A DNA stretch of 64,000 nt from Codonopsis lanceolata (taxonomy: Eukaryota > Streptophyta > Magnoliopsida > Asterales > Campanulaceae). Below, one piece after another: positions 12,423 to 23,470 of the stretch. Every line of letters begins with the position of its first letter. The first letter of the stretch is position 1. A model generated the notes under the pieces. That model was not told the DNA's origin. It saw only the letters and a program-made list of their open reading frames with translations, and searched no databases. Made by a program: the position numbers and the translations under genes. The stretch is from NCBI GenBank assembly GCA_013146195.2, contig CM028378.1, forward strand, positions 7,238,350-7,302,349, given 5' to 3'.

Positions 12423-12550
12423 CAGTTGTTAATAAATGTAGTGAAAGATTTCACACCTTTTCTCCGAAGAAGGACTGGATAAGATCGGCACGTAGGCCAT
12501 TTAAATAAGGGTAATGCTTAAGCCACTTTTATTTTGCATTAAAATGTGGA

Positions 12551-12646
12551 TGGATACTCTATGACGTGACACAATCTCATTGGTTGAAGTGGTAAGACCC
12601 ACAAAATATCCAATCAATGAGAGTATGTCACGTTATAGAGTATCCA
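12551..12646. repeat. Foldback of ~38-bp arms
   Basis: The left arm 12551-12587 (starts TGGATACTCTATGACGTGAC) and the right arm 12609-12646, inverted, match apart from a few substitutions, around a ~21-bp loop. It is probably a small foldback or MITE; no coding content. Confidence 0.8.
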
Positions 12647-12797
12647 AAGCTTCGTTAAGCCATGAAGCGTGACATTGTGAGCACCATCAACATCAAATAC
12701 TCTCTCAAACAAATCACAAGAAGCGAATCGAATCTTGATCTTGCATCAACGATGTAGCCTTGGGAGTACATTGGATGGGAAAATGGTTATTAGGATA

Positions 12798-13540
12798 CTA
12801 GGTTATCACTCGTGCGATGCACCGTTGATTTAGTGTTGTTTCTAAAACTTATTTTTGTAAATATAATTTTCAAGTTATTTGAATGAACAAACAACAGCAA
12901 GATATCCTCATAATTAATAAATAAATAAAAAAGCGTGAGATCGCACCAAATCATCAAACCGAAAATTCATGCGAATTTTAAAATCGAAAAATTATTCTTG
13001 GTGTGAGTGTGAGACAGAGGGAGGGGAGGGGAAGTACAACGAAGACAGACTCGTCAAGGAGGTGTTTGATGGAGGGGAAGTATTTTGCAGTGATTGTTTG
13101 TAATATTGGTGAAACACGTTTAATTAAATTGGATAACATCTATTTTAAATGACCGAGTTTTGGTAAAATAATAAAACATAAAAAACTTCTACCATGGCAA
13201 ATGATGACTCCTAATCAAATGAAACTAATCTAAATCAAATGTAATAAAATCTACCTGGTACAAACCAAATTGGCAAACAAAAAGGTTTAAAAAAACTTTT
13301 ACCATGAAAATTGAAGAGTTTTAATCAATTGAAACACGTCAAAATTAAATGTGATAAAATTCATCCGTTTTAATCAAATGTGATAAAATCAAGTGAAACA
13401 CGTTTTAATCAAATGTGATAAAATCTATATGATATTAATCAATTTTGATAACAAAAAATTGTAAAAAACAAAAAATAAAAAAATTATCATGTATAAAGGA
13501 GACATCGGTTTTAAAATCTATCACGTTTTAATTTTGGTAG

Positions 13541-13612
<72 letters not shown>

Positions 13613-14554
13613 TACCGTATGCACGGTTTTAATAGTTTTTTTTTTTTGCGAAAGTTGTTTATAATAAGATAATTTTCTAAACTTGTAATAAAAAATTAAA
13701 ATCTTTAATTAGAATAATTTTAAAAAAAAACAAAAAATAAGGTAAATATTCAAAATTGATCATATGAATATGTAATCGAAAGATTAAAACCTATGAGAAT
13801 TGATAAAATCAATCTTCAAAAAAATTATCATAAAAATTTGGATTCCTAATAATGTGAAATGTGTTTAAATCAAATGTGAGAAAATATATTCGGTATTAAC
13901 CGATTTTGGCAACAAAAAATGGTAAAATAAAAACATTTTACCATGTATAAAGCAGACATCAGTTTTAAAATCTATCCGGTTTTAATTTTTGGCAGCAAAA
14001 AAAAAAAAAAAGAAGAAGAATTTATATATATAGTACCGTATGCACAGTCTTAGTATTTTTTTTTTTGAAAAAGTTGTTTATAATAAGATTGTTTTCTAAA
14101 CTTGTAATAAATAGTTAAAAATTTGAAAAAAAATGAAAAATATGGTAAATATTCACAATTGATCGTATGAATATGTAATTGAAAGATTAAAACATATGAG
14201 AATTGATAAAATCTATCCACCAAAAAAACTTTTACCATGAAAATTTAGAGTCCTAATCAAGTGAAATACGTTTAAATCAAATGTGATAAAATATATCCGG
14301 TATTAACTAATTTTTGCAGAAAAAATGGTAAAAAAATATTTTCCCATGTATAAATCAAATGTGATATATATATATATATATATTCACATAAAAAATTTGT
14401 TCACCAAAAAAACTTACCATGAAAATTTGGAGTCGTAATCAAGTAAAACGTGTTTAAATCAAATGTGATAAAATATATTCGGTATTAACCGATTTTGGCA
14501 TAAAAAATGGTAAAAAAACAAACTTTTACCATGCATAAAGGAGGTAGCAGTTTT
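12798..14554 (-). mobile_element. Helitron-like element or relic
   Basis: Read on the minus strand the block ends with a short hairpin (GGTGCATCGCAC) about 13 nt before a terminal CTAG at 12801-12798, followed by T, the standard Helitron 3' end. The interior is non-coding and made of degenerate repeats of a ~350-bp segment with words such as TTTAAATCAAATGTGATAAAA, CCGATTTTGGCA and CTTTTACCATG. A related block lies at 59610-60958. A clear 5' TC end was not found; the copia LTR at 14555 abuts it. It includes a long (TA)n run at 13545-13598. Confidence 0.6.
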
Positions 14555-15601
14555 TGTTGAATCTTACACTTAAAATTAAATTTGCTTAAAATCATTCCAC
14601 TTGATTGTCAGCTAAAAGCTTAAAAATATTTTGGTCAGCTTGTAATTGTTTGTCAGTCACTTGTTCTACTGACCATATTGTTTTAAGTGTCAGCTTGCTT
14701 TTCTTATTTGTTTGAACTAATACTTGTACTGACACTTTCTCATTGTATGTTTTTGGTAGATATTCTGTTAGATATTCTTTTACAGGATCTTTTGTGATCT
14801 TGAAAAGATATGTTACTCTGCCAAACACATTTTCAAATTCAAAATGTGTTCCTAACGGGTTATTCTTGAAGATCATCTATAAATACCCACTGGAAGCATT
14901 TTTTGAAGACATAGAAGTCTGAAACCTTATACTTTCAAGAAATTCTCTGCGTTTTAGTCTTCTTAAAAATCATAGCTAGATAATCTTTCCTTAATAATTC
15001 TTTCTAGTTATTGTTTAGGCAAACACTAAGTGATCCCTTTTCATATTATTTTGAAATAAGTCAGTTTATCTCACGAGTTTGATTCTTTCACGATCATTCT
15101 CCATAAACACTGGTCTTTTGTTGTACACTGATCCATTAGAGATCAAATAATTTTTTAATAAAATTAGTGCACTTCAAAAATCCAAGTCTGACCAACTTGG
15201 TAGTGGACGTAGCAGTTTATCTGTGAACCACTTCAATTGATTTGTCAGCCATTATTTATACTCTTGCAAACTGACCTAACACTTAAGAAGTTTTCAACTG
15301 ATTAAGTGTCAGCCAGTTCTAACATAATTGTTTACTTATTTGTTCTAGTAAATTGTTTTTCAGTTTCATCTTCACATTCAGTGATCTACTTTAAAAGCCA
15401 ACCTCTTTTGAAAACTGTTGTGTCAGCTAGTTGACCAACTTTCATCAGCTTAAGGCTTTTTTTAAAAAAAGTATCAGCCATATGACCAATTTCAGCTGAC
15501 TGACAAAACCAGTTTTTCCGCTGCCAACTTTACAGGTTTTACAAATCAACCCTCAAAACTATTGTCACCTCTAGCCTTGTTTGTTGCCTACTGGACTTAC
15601 A
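14555..15601 (+). mobile_element. 5' LTR of a Sirevirus-like copia retrotransposon
   Basis: 1047 bp from TGTTGAATCTTACAC to ACTTACA, immediately followed by AT and a primer-binding site. A TATAAATA box at 14878-14885 marks the likely U3/R promoter. The bases before it (GTTTT) could be a target duplication, but the right end of the element is lost at the assembly gap. Copia elements normally start TG and end CA as here. Confidence 0.85.
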
Positions 15602-15603
15602 AT

Positions 15604-15615
15604 TGGTATCAGAGC
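15604..15615 (+). promoter_or_regulatory. Primer-binding site for initiator tRNA-Met
   Basis: TGGTATCAGAGC, the standard plant copia primer-binding site complementary to the 3' end of initiator methionine tRNA, two bases after the LTR end. Confidence 0.95.
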
Positions 15616-15667
15616 TAACTTTTTGAAAAACTATTTTTTCCAAGCCTAACAGCTTGAAAGTTTGATC

Positions 15668-18017
15668 ATGGCAACTCTAAAAGATTTTCAATCAAACAAT
15701 GTTACTCAAGTACACATTTTTTTATGAAGATCACTTTGATATTTGGAAGGAAAGAATTACAAGATATATGAACAATATAGATAAACGATTGATGGAATGT
15801 GTGAGAGGTGGTCCTATGCAACCTATGAAAATCAATACTAAAGTTGGTAAATCTTCCACTGCAGATGATGACACCATAAATCCTCTTGCTCCTGTGGACG
15901 ATGAATATGTTCTCAAGCCTCAATCAGAATGGACTGAAGAAGACAAAATTACCGATCAACTGGATGCCAGAGCAGTACACATTCTATCAAGTGCAGTACC
16001 TGATGAAAACTACAAACAAATCTATGACTGTGTGACTGCCAAAGAAATTTGGGATGCTCTTGTTGAATATGTGGAAGGAGACCAAAACACCAAGGACAAC
16101 AGACTCTATGACTGCATACAAGAATTTGATGCCTTCAAAAAGGACCCAAAAGAGTCATTAAAGAATGCCTATGACAGATTTCTTGAGGTAAGTAATAGAT
16201 GTTCATCTCTTGGTAAAGTCTATAGTATGAAAGATTTGAATATGCGTTTTCTAAGTAGCTTGGGAAGTAGATGGCATGTTAAGGTCACTGCCATAAAAGA
16301 AGCAAGAGACTTGAACAAAACTCATATGCGTAGTCTTGTTGCAAGTCTAAAAATCTATGAAAAAGAAGTTCTCAAAACTCAAGAAATTGAGAAAAATTTT
16401 AAAGGTATATCTCTTCAAGCTGAAGAAGAGACATCCAAAACTTCTACATCTCTATCAGATGATGATTTTGATGAAGATGAATTTGCTGCTTTTGCTAGAC
16501 AATTTAGAAAGTATAAATCTTTTAAAAAGAACTTTCAAAAACCTTCAGCAAACTTTCAAAAGTCTTCCTCAAATCTTCAAAAACCTTCCTCAAGCTTCCA
16601 AAGACCTTCTACTTCAAACTTTCAAAAGCCTAACTTCAAAACTAAAGAAGACAAGGTTGAGAAAGAAAAACTGTTATGTTTCAACTGTAGAAAACCTGGT
16701 CATTTTGCTTCAAACTGTCATTTTACAAAAAATGAGTATTACAAAAGAGCTCTCAGGAATTTTGAAAAACAAAAGGGTTTGGTTGTTGAAGATCAAAATC
16801 TTGCAACATGGATTGAAACAGATTCTGAAGATGAATCTGCTGATTTTGAGCAAGAAGCAAATATGTGTCTTGTTGCAGAATCAGCAATATACGATTCAGA
16901 AAATGAATTTCCTAGTCCAAAATTTTCAAATGAGTCTGATAATGAGCTGCCAATACCACCTATTACAAACTCCAAGCTGACCAAGGTCATCAAACCTGAT
17001 CAGTTTGTGGTTAAGAAAATAGGAAATGGATTTTATGGACAAGGAATCATAAGTCAGCCAGAAAGAAAAGTCAAGTTAACCTCTCCAAGGACTGCTAATA
17101 CCAAAATAAGCAATGTGTCAAAAAGGCAGGAGGAGAAGGTTACTGACTCAAGTGTTGATGATTTGATGGAACAAATGCAAGAAATGTATTCCAAGTTTGA
17201 AACACTTAAAAGAATCCATGTTTCTTTATCTTGTGATTTTAAAAGAATTTCTGAAGAAAACTGTGAGCTTCAAAAGATCAATGAGCTTTACAAGGTTCAG
17301 CAAAAAGAATTGCTGCAACTTAAAAGCATCAATGAAAAACATGAGATTCAAGCAAAAATCTCGGATGCCCAGATTGCTGACCTTGTAAAAAGAAATCTTC
17401 GATTGACCAATGTTGTTGATACTTACTCAAAGTCAAAAGTCGTTGTAGAAACCATCATCACCAACGTAAAAGTCATGAAGATCAACATGGTCTTGGATAC
17501 TCAAAGGATGATGAAGACTGTGAGATCAGACAGTCAAATGGTGGACCTAAGATTCTGCTCAGAAAGGACAAGGGATTAGTCTATAATGATGTGTCATTCA
17601 CATATCCCAAAAACATGAATCAGCTCAAGACGTCCATTAACAAAAAGGATAAGCTGAACAATGACAGTTGTCAGTCTTCTAGTCACAAGCCTCAAAATCA
17701 CTAACCAACAAGACAAATGTCACAACCGACAAATGTCACCAACTAACAAAAGAGGATTCGTAAGAAAGGCAACTAACAAGTTCAAGCCAATAAATTTTGT
17801 TGTTGCTAAGACCTCTAAGCTGAGTCATAAGGAATCAAAGAATTCACCTCAAATGACTGATAAACCTGGTTATCACAAGTGTAATATTTGTTCTACTTTT
17901 GGTCATCCGTCTCATGAATGCTTGTATAGATTTAAACCTACTGACAGAATCAAGATGCCAAATCTCAGGCAGGTTTGGTTACCTAAGAAAACTAAACCTT
18001 TGGACCCAAAAGTATAA
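15668..18017 (+). pseudogene. Copia (Sirevirus-like) gag, frameshifted
   Basis: Capsid-type protein of the retrotransposon. An ATG at 15668 opens a short frame that stops at 15722; the main 626-codon frame is 15699-17579 and is joined to it only by a frameshift. Within that frame a copia gag (UBN2-type) region covers about residues 60-230, a repeated FQKPS tract residues ~275-310, and a CCHC zinc knuckle CFNCRKPGHFASNC residues 327-340. A long predicted coiled coil (about residues 480-590) follows, a feature of Sirevirus Gag. Frame 17661-18017 continues in another register with a second CCHC motif (CNICSTFGHPSHEC). At least two frame breaks make this a pseudogene, although its coding content is well preserved. 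Confidence 0.85.
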
Positions 18018-18058
18018 AGGGTACCATGATTTAAATATTCATAATTCAGGTATGCTTA

Positions 18059-18900
18059 ATGGCAGATGATCAGACAACTGACATATGGATATTAGATGCT
18101 GGATGCTCGCATATTACGACTGGGTCACCAACTCCTTATCGACATTATTGCAGCCAAAGGACTTTCTGTCATTTTTGGAGACAACTCAAAAGGAAAGACT
18201 ATAGGTTATGGATCAATTATCAGAGGATCTGTAAAAATTGAAAATGTCTCATTGGTACAAGGTTTGAAACATAATCTTCTAAGTATATCACAATTCTGTG
18301 ATAAAGGTATGAGCTGCTCTTTCTCTTCCACACACTGTTTTATCAAAAACAGTATCACAAATGAAATTTTACTCACTCTTTCTAGAAAAAAGAAATGTTT
18401 TTGCTATTGACTTACTCTCTTTAAATAACAGGACTCAAGTCTGTTTGATAGCAAATAATACTTCAAAAAACTCATGGCTTTGGCATAAAAGACTTTCACA
18501 TTTGAAATTTAAATATCTTTCAAAACTTTCAAAAGGAGACTTGGTGAAAGGACTACCATCCATAAATTTTCCTACAGACAAAAAATGTGATGCTTGCATT
18601 TTAGGAAAAATAACAAAAGCTTCTTTCAAACCCAAACCATGTCTTTCAACTAAAAGAATTCTTGAACTTCTACATATGGTTTTATTTGGTCCCATTACAA
18701 CTGCAAGTTTAGAGGAAACATGTATACTTTGGTTGTTGTGATGATTACTCCAGTATACATGGTTGAAATGATGCAATCCAAGGATGAAACTTACAAAGAT
18801 TCTCACTTCCCTATTCGTAAATCTTCAAACTCAAAAGGAATGTGAGATTATAAGTGTTAGATACGATAATGGTACGTAATTCAAGAACCTTGGCATGGAT
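18059..18900 (+). pseudogene. Copia pol remnant: protease, GAG-pre-integrase, start of integrase
   Basis: Successive frames give the aspartic protease start (WILDAGCSHITTG) and flap region (FGDNSKGKTIGYG, LKHNLLSISQ). A GAG-pre-integrase segment follows with HKRLSH and a CDAC zinc-binding pair, then the integrase start LLHMVLFGPI and a fragment with the second acidic position (VRYDNGT). The protease active triplet is DAG instead of D(S/T)G, and the first integrase catalytic aspartate, expected in H-x-D-L-x-G-P, is valine. Frameshifts near 18096, 18361 and after 18741 break it, and the assembly gap removes the rest, including reverse transcriptase and RNase H. Confidence 0.85.
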
Positions 18901-19000
18901 NNNNNNNNNNNNNNNNNNNNNNNNNNNNNNNNNNNNNNNNNNNNNNNNNNNNNNNNNNNNNNNNNNNNNNNNNNNNNNNNNNNNNNNNNNNNNNNNNNNN
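18901..19000. other. Assembly gap (100 N)
   Basis: A run of exactly 100 undetermined bases, a conventional scaffold gap of unknown true size. The copia pol to its left and the LTR junction to its right do not obviously belong to the same element. Confidence 1.
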
Positions 19001-19270
19001 TTCCTAGCTTGAGGAGGAATTTAATTTCTTTGGGCTACTTCGATTGAAAAAATCTTTCATGGTAGAAAACAATAGCAACTTGTATTTACTACAAGTGAGT
19101 ATTATTCAAGGTTGAGCTCATTATTTCACAAAGTGAAGATGCCAACTATGAAGAATTTGAAAGTATCCGGTTTGGTAGTATTTCATGGAGCGAATTCAAG
19201 CACGCTTGATTCAATTTAGGATTAATCTAAAATGATGATGATTGAAGGAATTTGAGTCAAGGTGGAGATT

Positions 19271-19740
19271 TGTTATAATTATGTCTCAAATTATAATAGG
19301 ATTATGATTTCTTTCTTCATTTGGATTAGGAAGCTTAATCCTAATTAGCTTAGGACTGATCTTGGTGAACATGACCCATGCATATAAAAATGGGGCGCGC
19401 ATCTTGGGAGAAAGAGAAGATTCCGACTGAATTTGATAGACACAATTTAGAGACGGACGATACGACACGTGGTCGAGGGTCTCGAGGTCTTGGCGGTGTT
19501 AGACAAAATAATGCGTGACTATTTTGGGCTGTGAGATGTGTGGTACTCTGTGGGATCGTGTCAATCCTTGTAACCCTAACCCAGATAAGGTGAGTACATT
19601 AAAAACTCTCAATTGTGATTCTTCATCGTTTATAGTGAAGTTGTTGTTTACCTTGGAATATATTAAACCACATAAAATCATTTGTTTCTTTTTGTTTTAT
19701 TTTGTTATATTTTTTATTATCTTGCCATTATTCATTCAAA
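19271..19740 (+). mobile_element. LTR of a second copia element, with preceding polypurine tract
   Basis: CAAGGTGGAGATT at 19258-19270 is a typical copia polypurine tract and runs into TGTTATAATTATGTCTC, the presumed 3' LTR start. A TATAAAAA box lies at about 19382. The sequence is unrelated to the LTR at 14555-15601, so this is a different element. The right end is uncertain; TTATTCATTCA near 19738 is a candidate. The 270 bp between the gap and the tract are probably its degraded 3' coding end. Confidence 0.6.
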
Positions 19741-20667
19741 TACTTGGTATTATTAATTATTTTCGACCGATTTACTTTTGCATTGAAGATAAAAACTTGA
19801 AATTCTTGAGACACAAATTTTCCCATTTTTATAATGGGGTGCATGAAGAGAGGTGAGTGAGGTATAATCTAATCTCCTTTGCGAATAACTGATCATTAAC
19901 CAGAGCACCAACATCATATAACTTGGTAAAATTACAGCTCTAGTAATAAAAAAGTCAACTAAATGCAAACAAGCCTTAAGGCTTAAACTCCCTCACGAAA
20001 TACAATCACCAAAACCCATATAAATAGATGGTATTGAATGCAATAGTACGATGAATCAGGCAGGCAGGCAGGCAGTGTGTGAGTGTGATGCCGGAGTAAT
20101 AAGGGTTTAATTAAAAACCCATATATCTCTGATATGCTTTGATAATGGGATCGAGAACCAAAAATAAAAAATTATAAACACAGAAAGATGTGGGAGAAAT
20201 CTCCAAGAGATAGTAGGTGAAACCTGCTCCGTTTCCATTCGTCTCCGATGCAGTCATCACCACCGGCGTTGCTGTAGGCTGTAGCCGATTCCCTTTTCTC
20301 CCCTTTTCTCTTCGTCAAGAGAAAAGTGAATACAGCTGGGGAAGGAGAAGGGTAGTAAGTGAATGTGCAAATGTTCATAATGAACAGTAATATGCGTGTT
20401 TCTAAAAACCATAAAAAAGACTTCTTCTTTTTCTTTCTGGCTTCTGCTTCTCCCAGTTGAAGATTTTTTTTGAAAAAATAATAGTACTCCGTAAATTTTA
20501 CAATTTATCCCCCACTTCTATCAAATTTGTACAAGTTACCTCCACCTAAAAACATCTCTGCCTCCACCACCGAATACGGTGGACATTTTTCATTTCCATA
20601 ATTACAATTGGATGGACAAAAGAATTAGTTTACTTACAGGAGTACAAATATATGAATACAATTAATA
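19741..20667. other. No recognised gene
   Basis: Contains an (AGGC)n run near 20056-20075. A minus-strand frame at 20172-20378 (68 codons) in less AT-rich sequence has no recognisable domain, and whether it is an exon cannot be settled. The 3' flank of the minus-strand RING gene lies at the right end. Confidence 0.4.
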
Positions 20668-21078
20668 TTAATACTGAATTTCTCCGATAGATTTACTGAC
20701 ATTATCGAGGGCAAAATGTAGATAAGAAAGAAAAGCATCGTAGTAATGTTGAGAAAATGTGTGGAGACGTTGAAGAAGCGGGCGAGGAATGTGACTTCTG
20801 CAAAGAGGGCAAGTGGAATGGTTATTTAACCAAGCATTCAAACAATCACCATGGAATTGGGGTCCATGGTTGCAATTTGGAAGGTTTCTGTAGTCTTCTC
20901 CGGGCAAAACTTGGTTAAGACAGACTATACAATCAAGGATAAGTCCGCTGCCGCCACTACCACCACCACCACTGTCTTTCTTTAATTCTTCCCGTAGAAC
21001 TATCGTGTCGACAGCCTCGTTGAGGCTGTTGAGGAGCATTACTACAACTGACCACAATGACTCAATGCCTATCTCCAT
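20668..21078 (-). CDS. Short RING-H2 finger protein, ATL-like E3 ubiquitin ligase, unusual zinc spacing
   Basis: Intronless gene. RING-H2 proteins of this kind recruit an E2 enzyme for ubiquitin transfer, and ATL members are usually membrane-anchored. From the chosen start (136 residues) an N-terminal hydrophobic stretch (ESLWSVVVMLLNSL) is followed by a Gly-rich linker and a RING beginning DCIVCL, with CNHGPQFHGDC and later STCPLCR. The two zinc-binding histidines are separated by four residues, not the usual two. The longest frame starts at 21141, but a TATA box at 21143-21152 would place transcription start downstream of that ATG, so I prefer the ATG at 21078. The pseudogene at 34640-34800 shares the extra residues; the gene at 44081-44512 does not. 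Target unknown. Confidence 0.8.
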   Translation of the reverse strand: MEIGIESLWSVVVMLLNSLNEAVDTIVLREELKKDSGGGGSGGSGLILDCIVCLNQVLPGEDYRNLPNCNHGPQFHGDCLNAWLNNHSTCPLCRSHIPRPLLQRLHTFSQHYYDAFLSYLHFALDNVSKSIGEIQY

Positions 21079-21142
21079 CCTCCTATTTACGTTTCTGAAA
21101 CCTATTACTTCCCCAATCCACGCTACACACCCTCCATCCATA

Positions 21143-21152
21143 TATATTTATA
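21143..21152 (-). promoter_or_regulatory. TATA box of the RING-H2 gene
   Basis: TATAAATATA on the minus strand, about 65-75 bp upstream of the preferred start codon at 21078, with a CT/CA-rich upstream flank. It overlaps the first in-frame ATG and argues against that start. Confidence 0.55.
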
Positions 21153-21231
21153 CTTTCTTGGTGAGATTTTATGATTTGATACGTGCGTGCGTATGTGTGT
21201 GTGCGCTTGTGTGTGAGTGACAGAGTTGCAA

Positions 21232-21234
<3 letters not shown>

Positions 21235-21286
<52 letters not shown>
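21235..21286. repeat. (TA)n microsatellite
   Basis: About 25 TA dinucleotides upstream of the RING-H2 gene. Confidence 0.95.
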
Positions 21287-21287
<1 letters not shown>

Positions 21288-21620
21288 TATATATTATTAT
21301 GTAAAGAGCTTATAGTAATAGTCTTTGCCTGGGTCGAAATGTTTAAAAACAAAAGATGGGTAATATGACTTTTTAAACTTGTAATAAGGCTCCTTCACTA
21401 TTTGATTTCCGTTCAAAGTTTTTGACTTGAGAGAGAAAAGGACAGTAGAATGGCAATAAATAGATAGGACAAGATTACTATCTTTATGCATATATTTAAC
21501 AAATGATACGAGCCTAGCCAAATTTATTTAGGGCTTGTTTGGTTGTCGAATAATTTTATCTTATCTGAATTCTGGCTATTAAATAATTTCTTAAATTGTT
21601 ATACCTCTCTTTACGGATAT

Positions 21621-22425
21621 CAAGGTTCTGAAAAATATTAGGCGATATATTAGCGTTTAGCGTCTAGGAGACTAATCAGGGTGTAATCGAAGCCTAGGCG
21701 GTGCCTAAAATTAAAGCATAATTACCATTTTTTTGATAATTTACATCAAAGATCAAACACATTGACTACAAATTTAATTTTTTTTTTATGTTTGTCATTT
21801 TATCAAACATTTGTCTATATTTGTAAAATGAACAAAATATAAAACCCACCATTAATTACTGATTCTCAGCGATCCCCAAAGAATAGAAGTTTAGAAGTAA
21901 AAACAAAAAGAATATTACTCCACCTACCTACTGCTTCTATAACCCACAGTCTAACATATCCTCTCTAATCCCTTCTCATTCTAAATTCTGAATTTCGAGA
22001 CAACCCCCTTCTTCTTCATCTTTTTTTATTCTTTCTTCTATCTATCTGGCAGACCGACAACCTTTTTTTCTTCATTTCTTTTTTTTTCTTCTCTCTCCCT
22101 CTCCGGCAAACCGACTCTCCTCATTTTTCCATCCCTCAATCTCTTTCCTCCTAAATCTAACTCTTTAATATATCCTCCCTCTCATCCCACCGAATATCCA
22201 CAAAATCAAACTCATTTTCTTTCTACCACCCTTTCTGCCTCACCATTACCACTCCTTCTCCATTCCTCATTCTTCTGTGCCACAAAATCAAACCTACAAA
22301 AATAAATTAAGGTCGATGAGGCTTATCGTAGGTACCGACTTGGTCGATTAGGCGGCCACTAAAAAAGTCGTGGCGGTAAAGAGGGGTCTAGGCGGAGCTA
22401 GGCGGGGAGTTTTTTTTTAACATTG
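21621..22425. mobile_element. Non-autonomous hAT-type element with perfect 8-bp duplication
   Basis: 805-bp element between two copies of ACGGATAT (21613-21620 and 22426-22433). Its ends CAAGGTTCTGAAAAA and, inverted, CAATGTTAAAAAAAA form short terminal inverted repeats, and CTAGGCGG-type words are subterminal at both sides. The 8-bp duplication and short inverted repeats fit the hAT superfamily. The interior has CT-rich stretches but no transposase frame. Confidence 0.8.
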
Positions 22426-23032
22426 ACGGATATAAAAACACCCATACGTTTTTTTGGGGGGGGGGGGAAATTAAATATTAGAAGTAAAAGTTAATTTACT
22501 ACTCCAAATGCGCGTGAAGATGAGAAAATAAAAAGAATTATTTCTCCTTTTGAGTTTTTACCAAGAAAAGAATTACATTTTCAAATTTAAGATTATCTTT
22601 AATTTTAGAATTATTTCTGTTATTCAAAAGCATGATATTTCTCTACCTTGTCATACAATTACGTAAAAACAAAAATAAAATAAAAATAAATAAGTAAAAT
22701 TTAGGACAAAAAATTCTATAGATTTTTTGACTTTGAAATACAGTATTACACAATTTTGATTTCACTCCGTCGCAAAATGGGTGTAATTTTTATATTAAAA
22801 AATAAGTGCCCTTTTTGATGAATTTAATGACAAAAAGTTTAGCTTTAATTTTCAAAGGTGAAGTGTTTGAAATCTGATCAAGACTCAAGTGGGACTCGAA
22901 TTGGGGAGGTCAGAGACCTGGCAAATGTTTCATTGATCATGTGATCGTGGGTAAAAAAGAGTTTGCATTTTGCAAGCAAGCGTCGTGAATGTCATTGTTG
23001 TTACATTGTAAGCAGTTATAGAGGCACGTGCA
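22426..23032. other. AT-rich spacer, no gene
   Basis: Apart from a G run near 22457 and AT-rich sequence, nothing is recognised between the hAT element and the LTR starting at 23033. Confidence 0.5.
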
Positions 23033-23452
23033 TGACGTACATATATTGGATTAGTCTTAATGGTGTTTTGAGTTTCATTTAATGACCCATTATATTATAT
23101 ATGATGTCCAAATGATTGGGCCAGACCCATTTACAACGGGCTGAACTCATTCATTCAGGTATAAATAACCCTCTCTAGTTCATAGAATGAGAGCTCTTTC
23201 TTCTTGGACACAGACTCCACACACACATGGGAGCTACACTATCTCTGTTTTCTATATAGTGTACTGATAAACACGTCAGAGGGTTTTTTGTGGGAGCCCT
23301 TCCCGCCGACTCACACTGTTTATTTTACAGATTAAACAAGTCAGATATCCGACACCGACGACACGATCACCGCCAGATGGCAACTCCGGTGACCCATGTT
23401 TGATGCTATATTCGACACCCACGGTATGATGTTTTTTTTTTGACACATCAGT

Positions 23453-23470
23453 TGGTTCCGTTGCTGGGAA
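23453..23470 (+). promoter_or_regulatory. Primer-binding site complementary to tRNA-Glu
   Basis: TGGTTCCGTTGCTGGGAA begins two bases after the LTR end. It is complementary to the 3' end, including CCA, of tRNA-Glu as encoded at 34342-34413 at 17 of 18 positions; the one difference would leave a G-T pair. Confidence 0.85.

Noticed and set aside
16357..16980. 207-codon Lys/Leu-rich frame
   Set aside because: It is an out-of-frame shadow of the copia gag frame 15699-17579.
19735..19765. TTGGTATTATTAA after the second copia LTR as a primer-binding site
   Set aside because: Only the first seven bases agree with the tRNA-Met type, and a polypurine tract already marks this LTR as the 3' copy.
20172..20378. 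68-codon minus-strand frame as an exon
   Set aside because: No domain, no splice partners that I could join, and low-complexity CT stretches nearby; left as unassigned.
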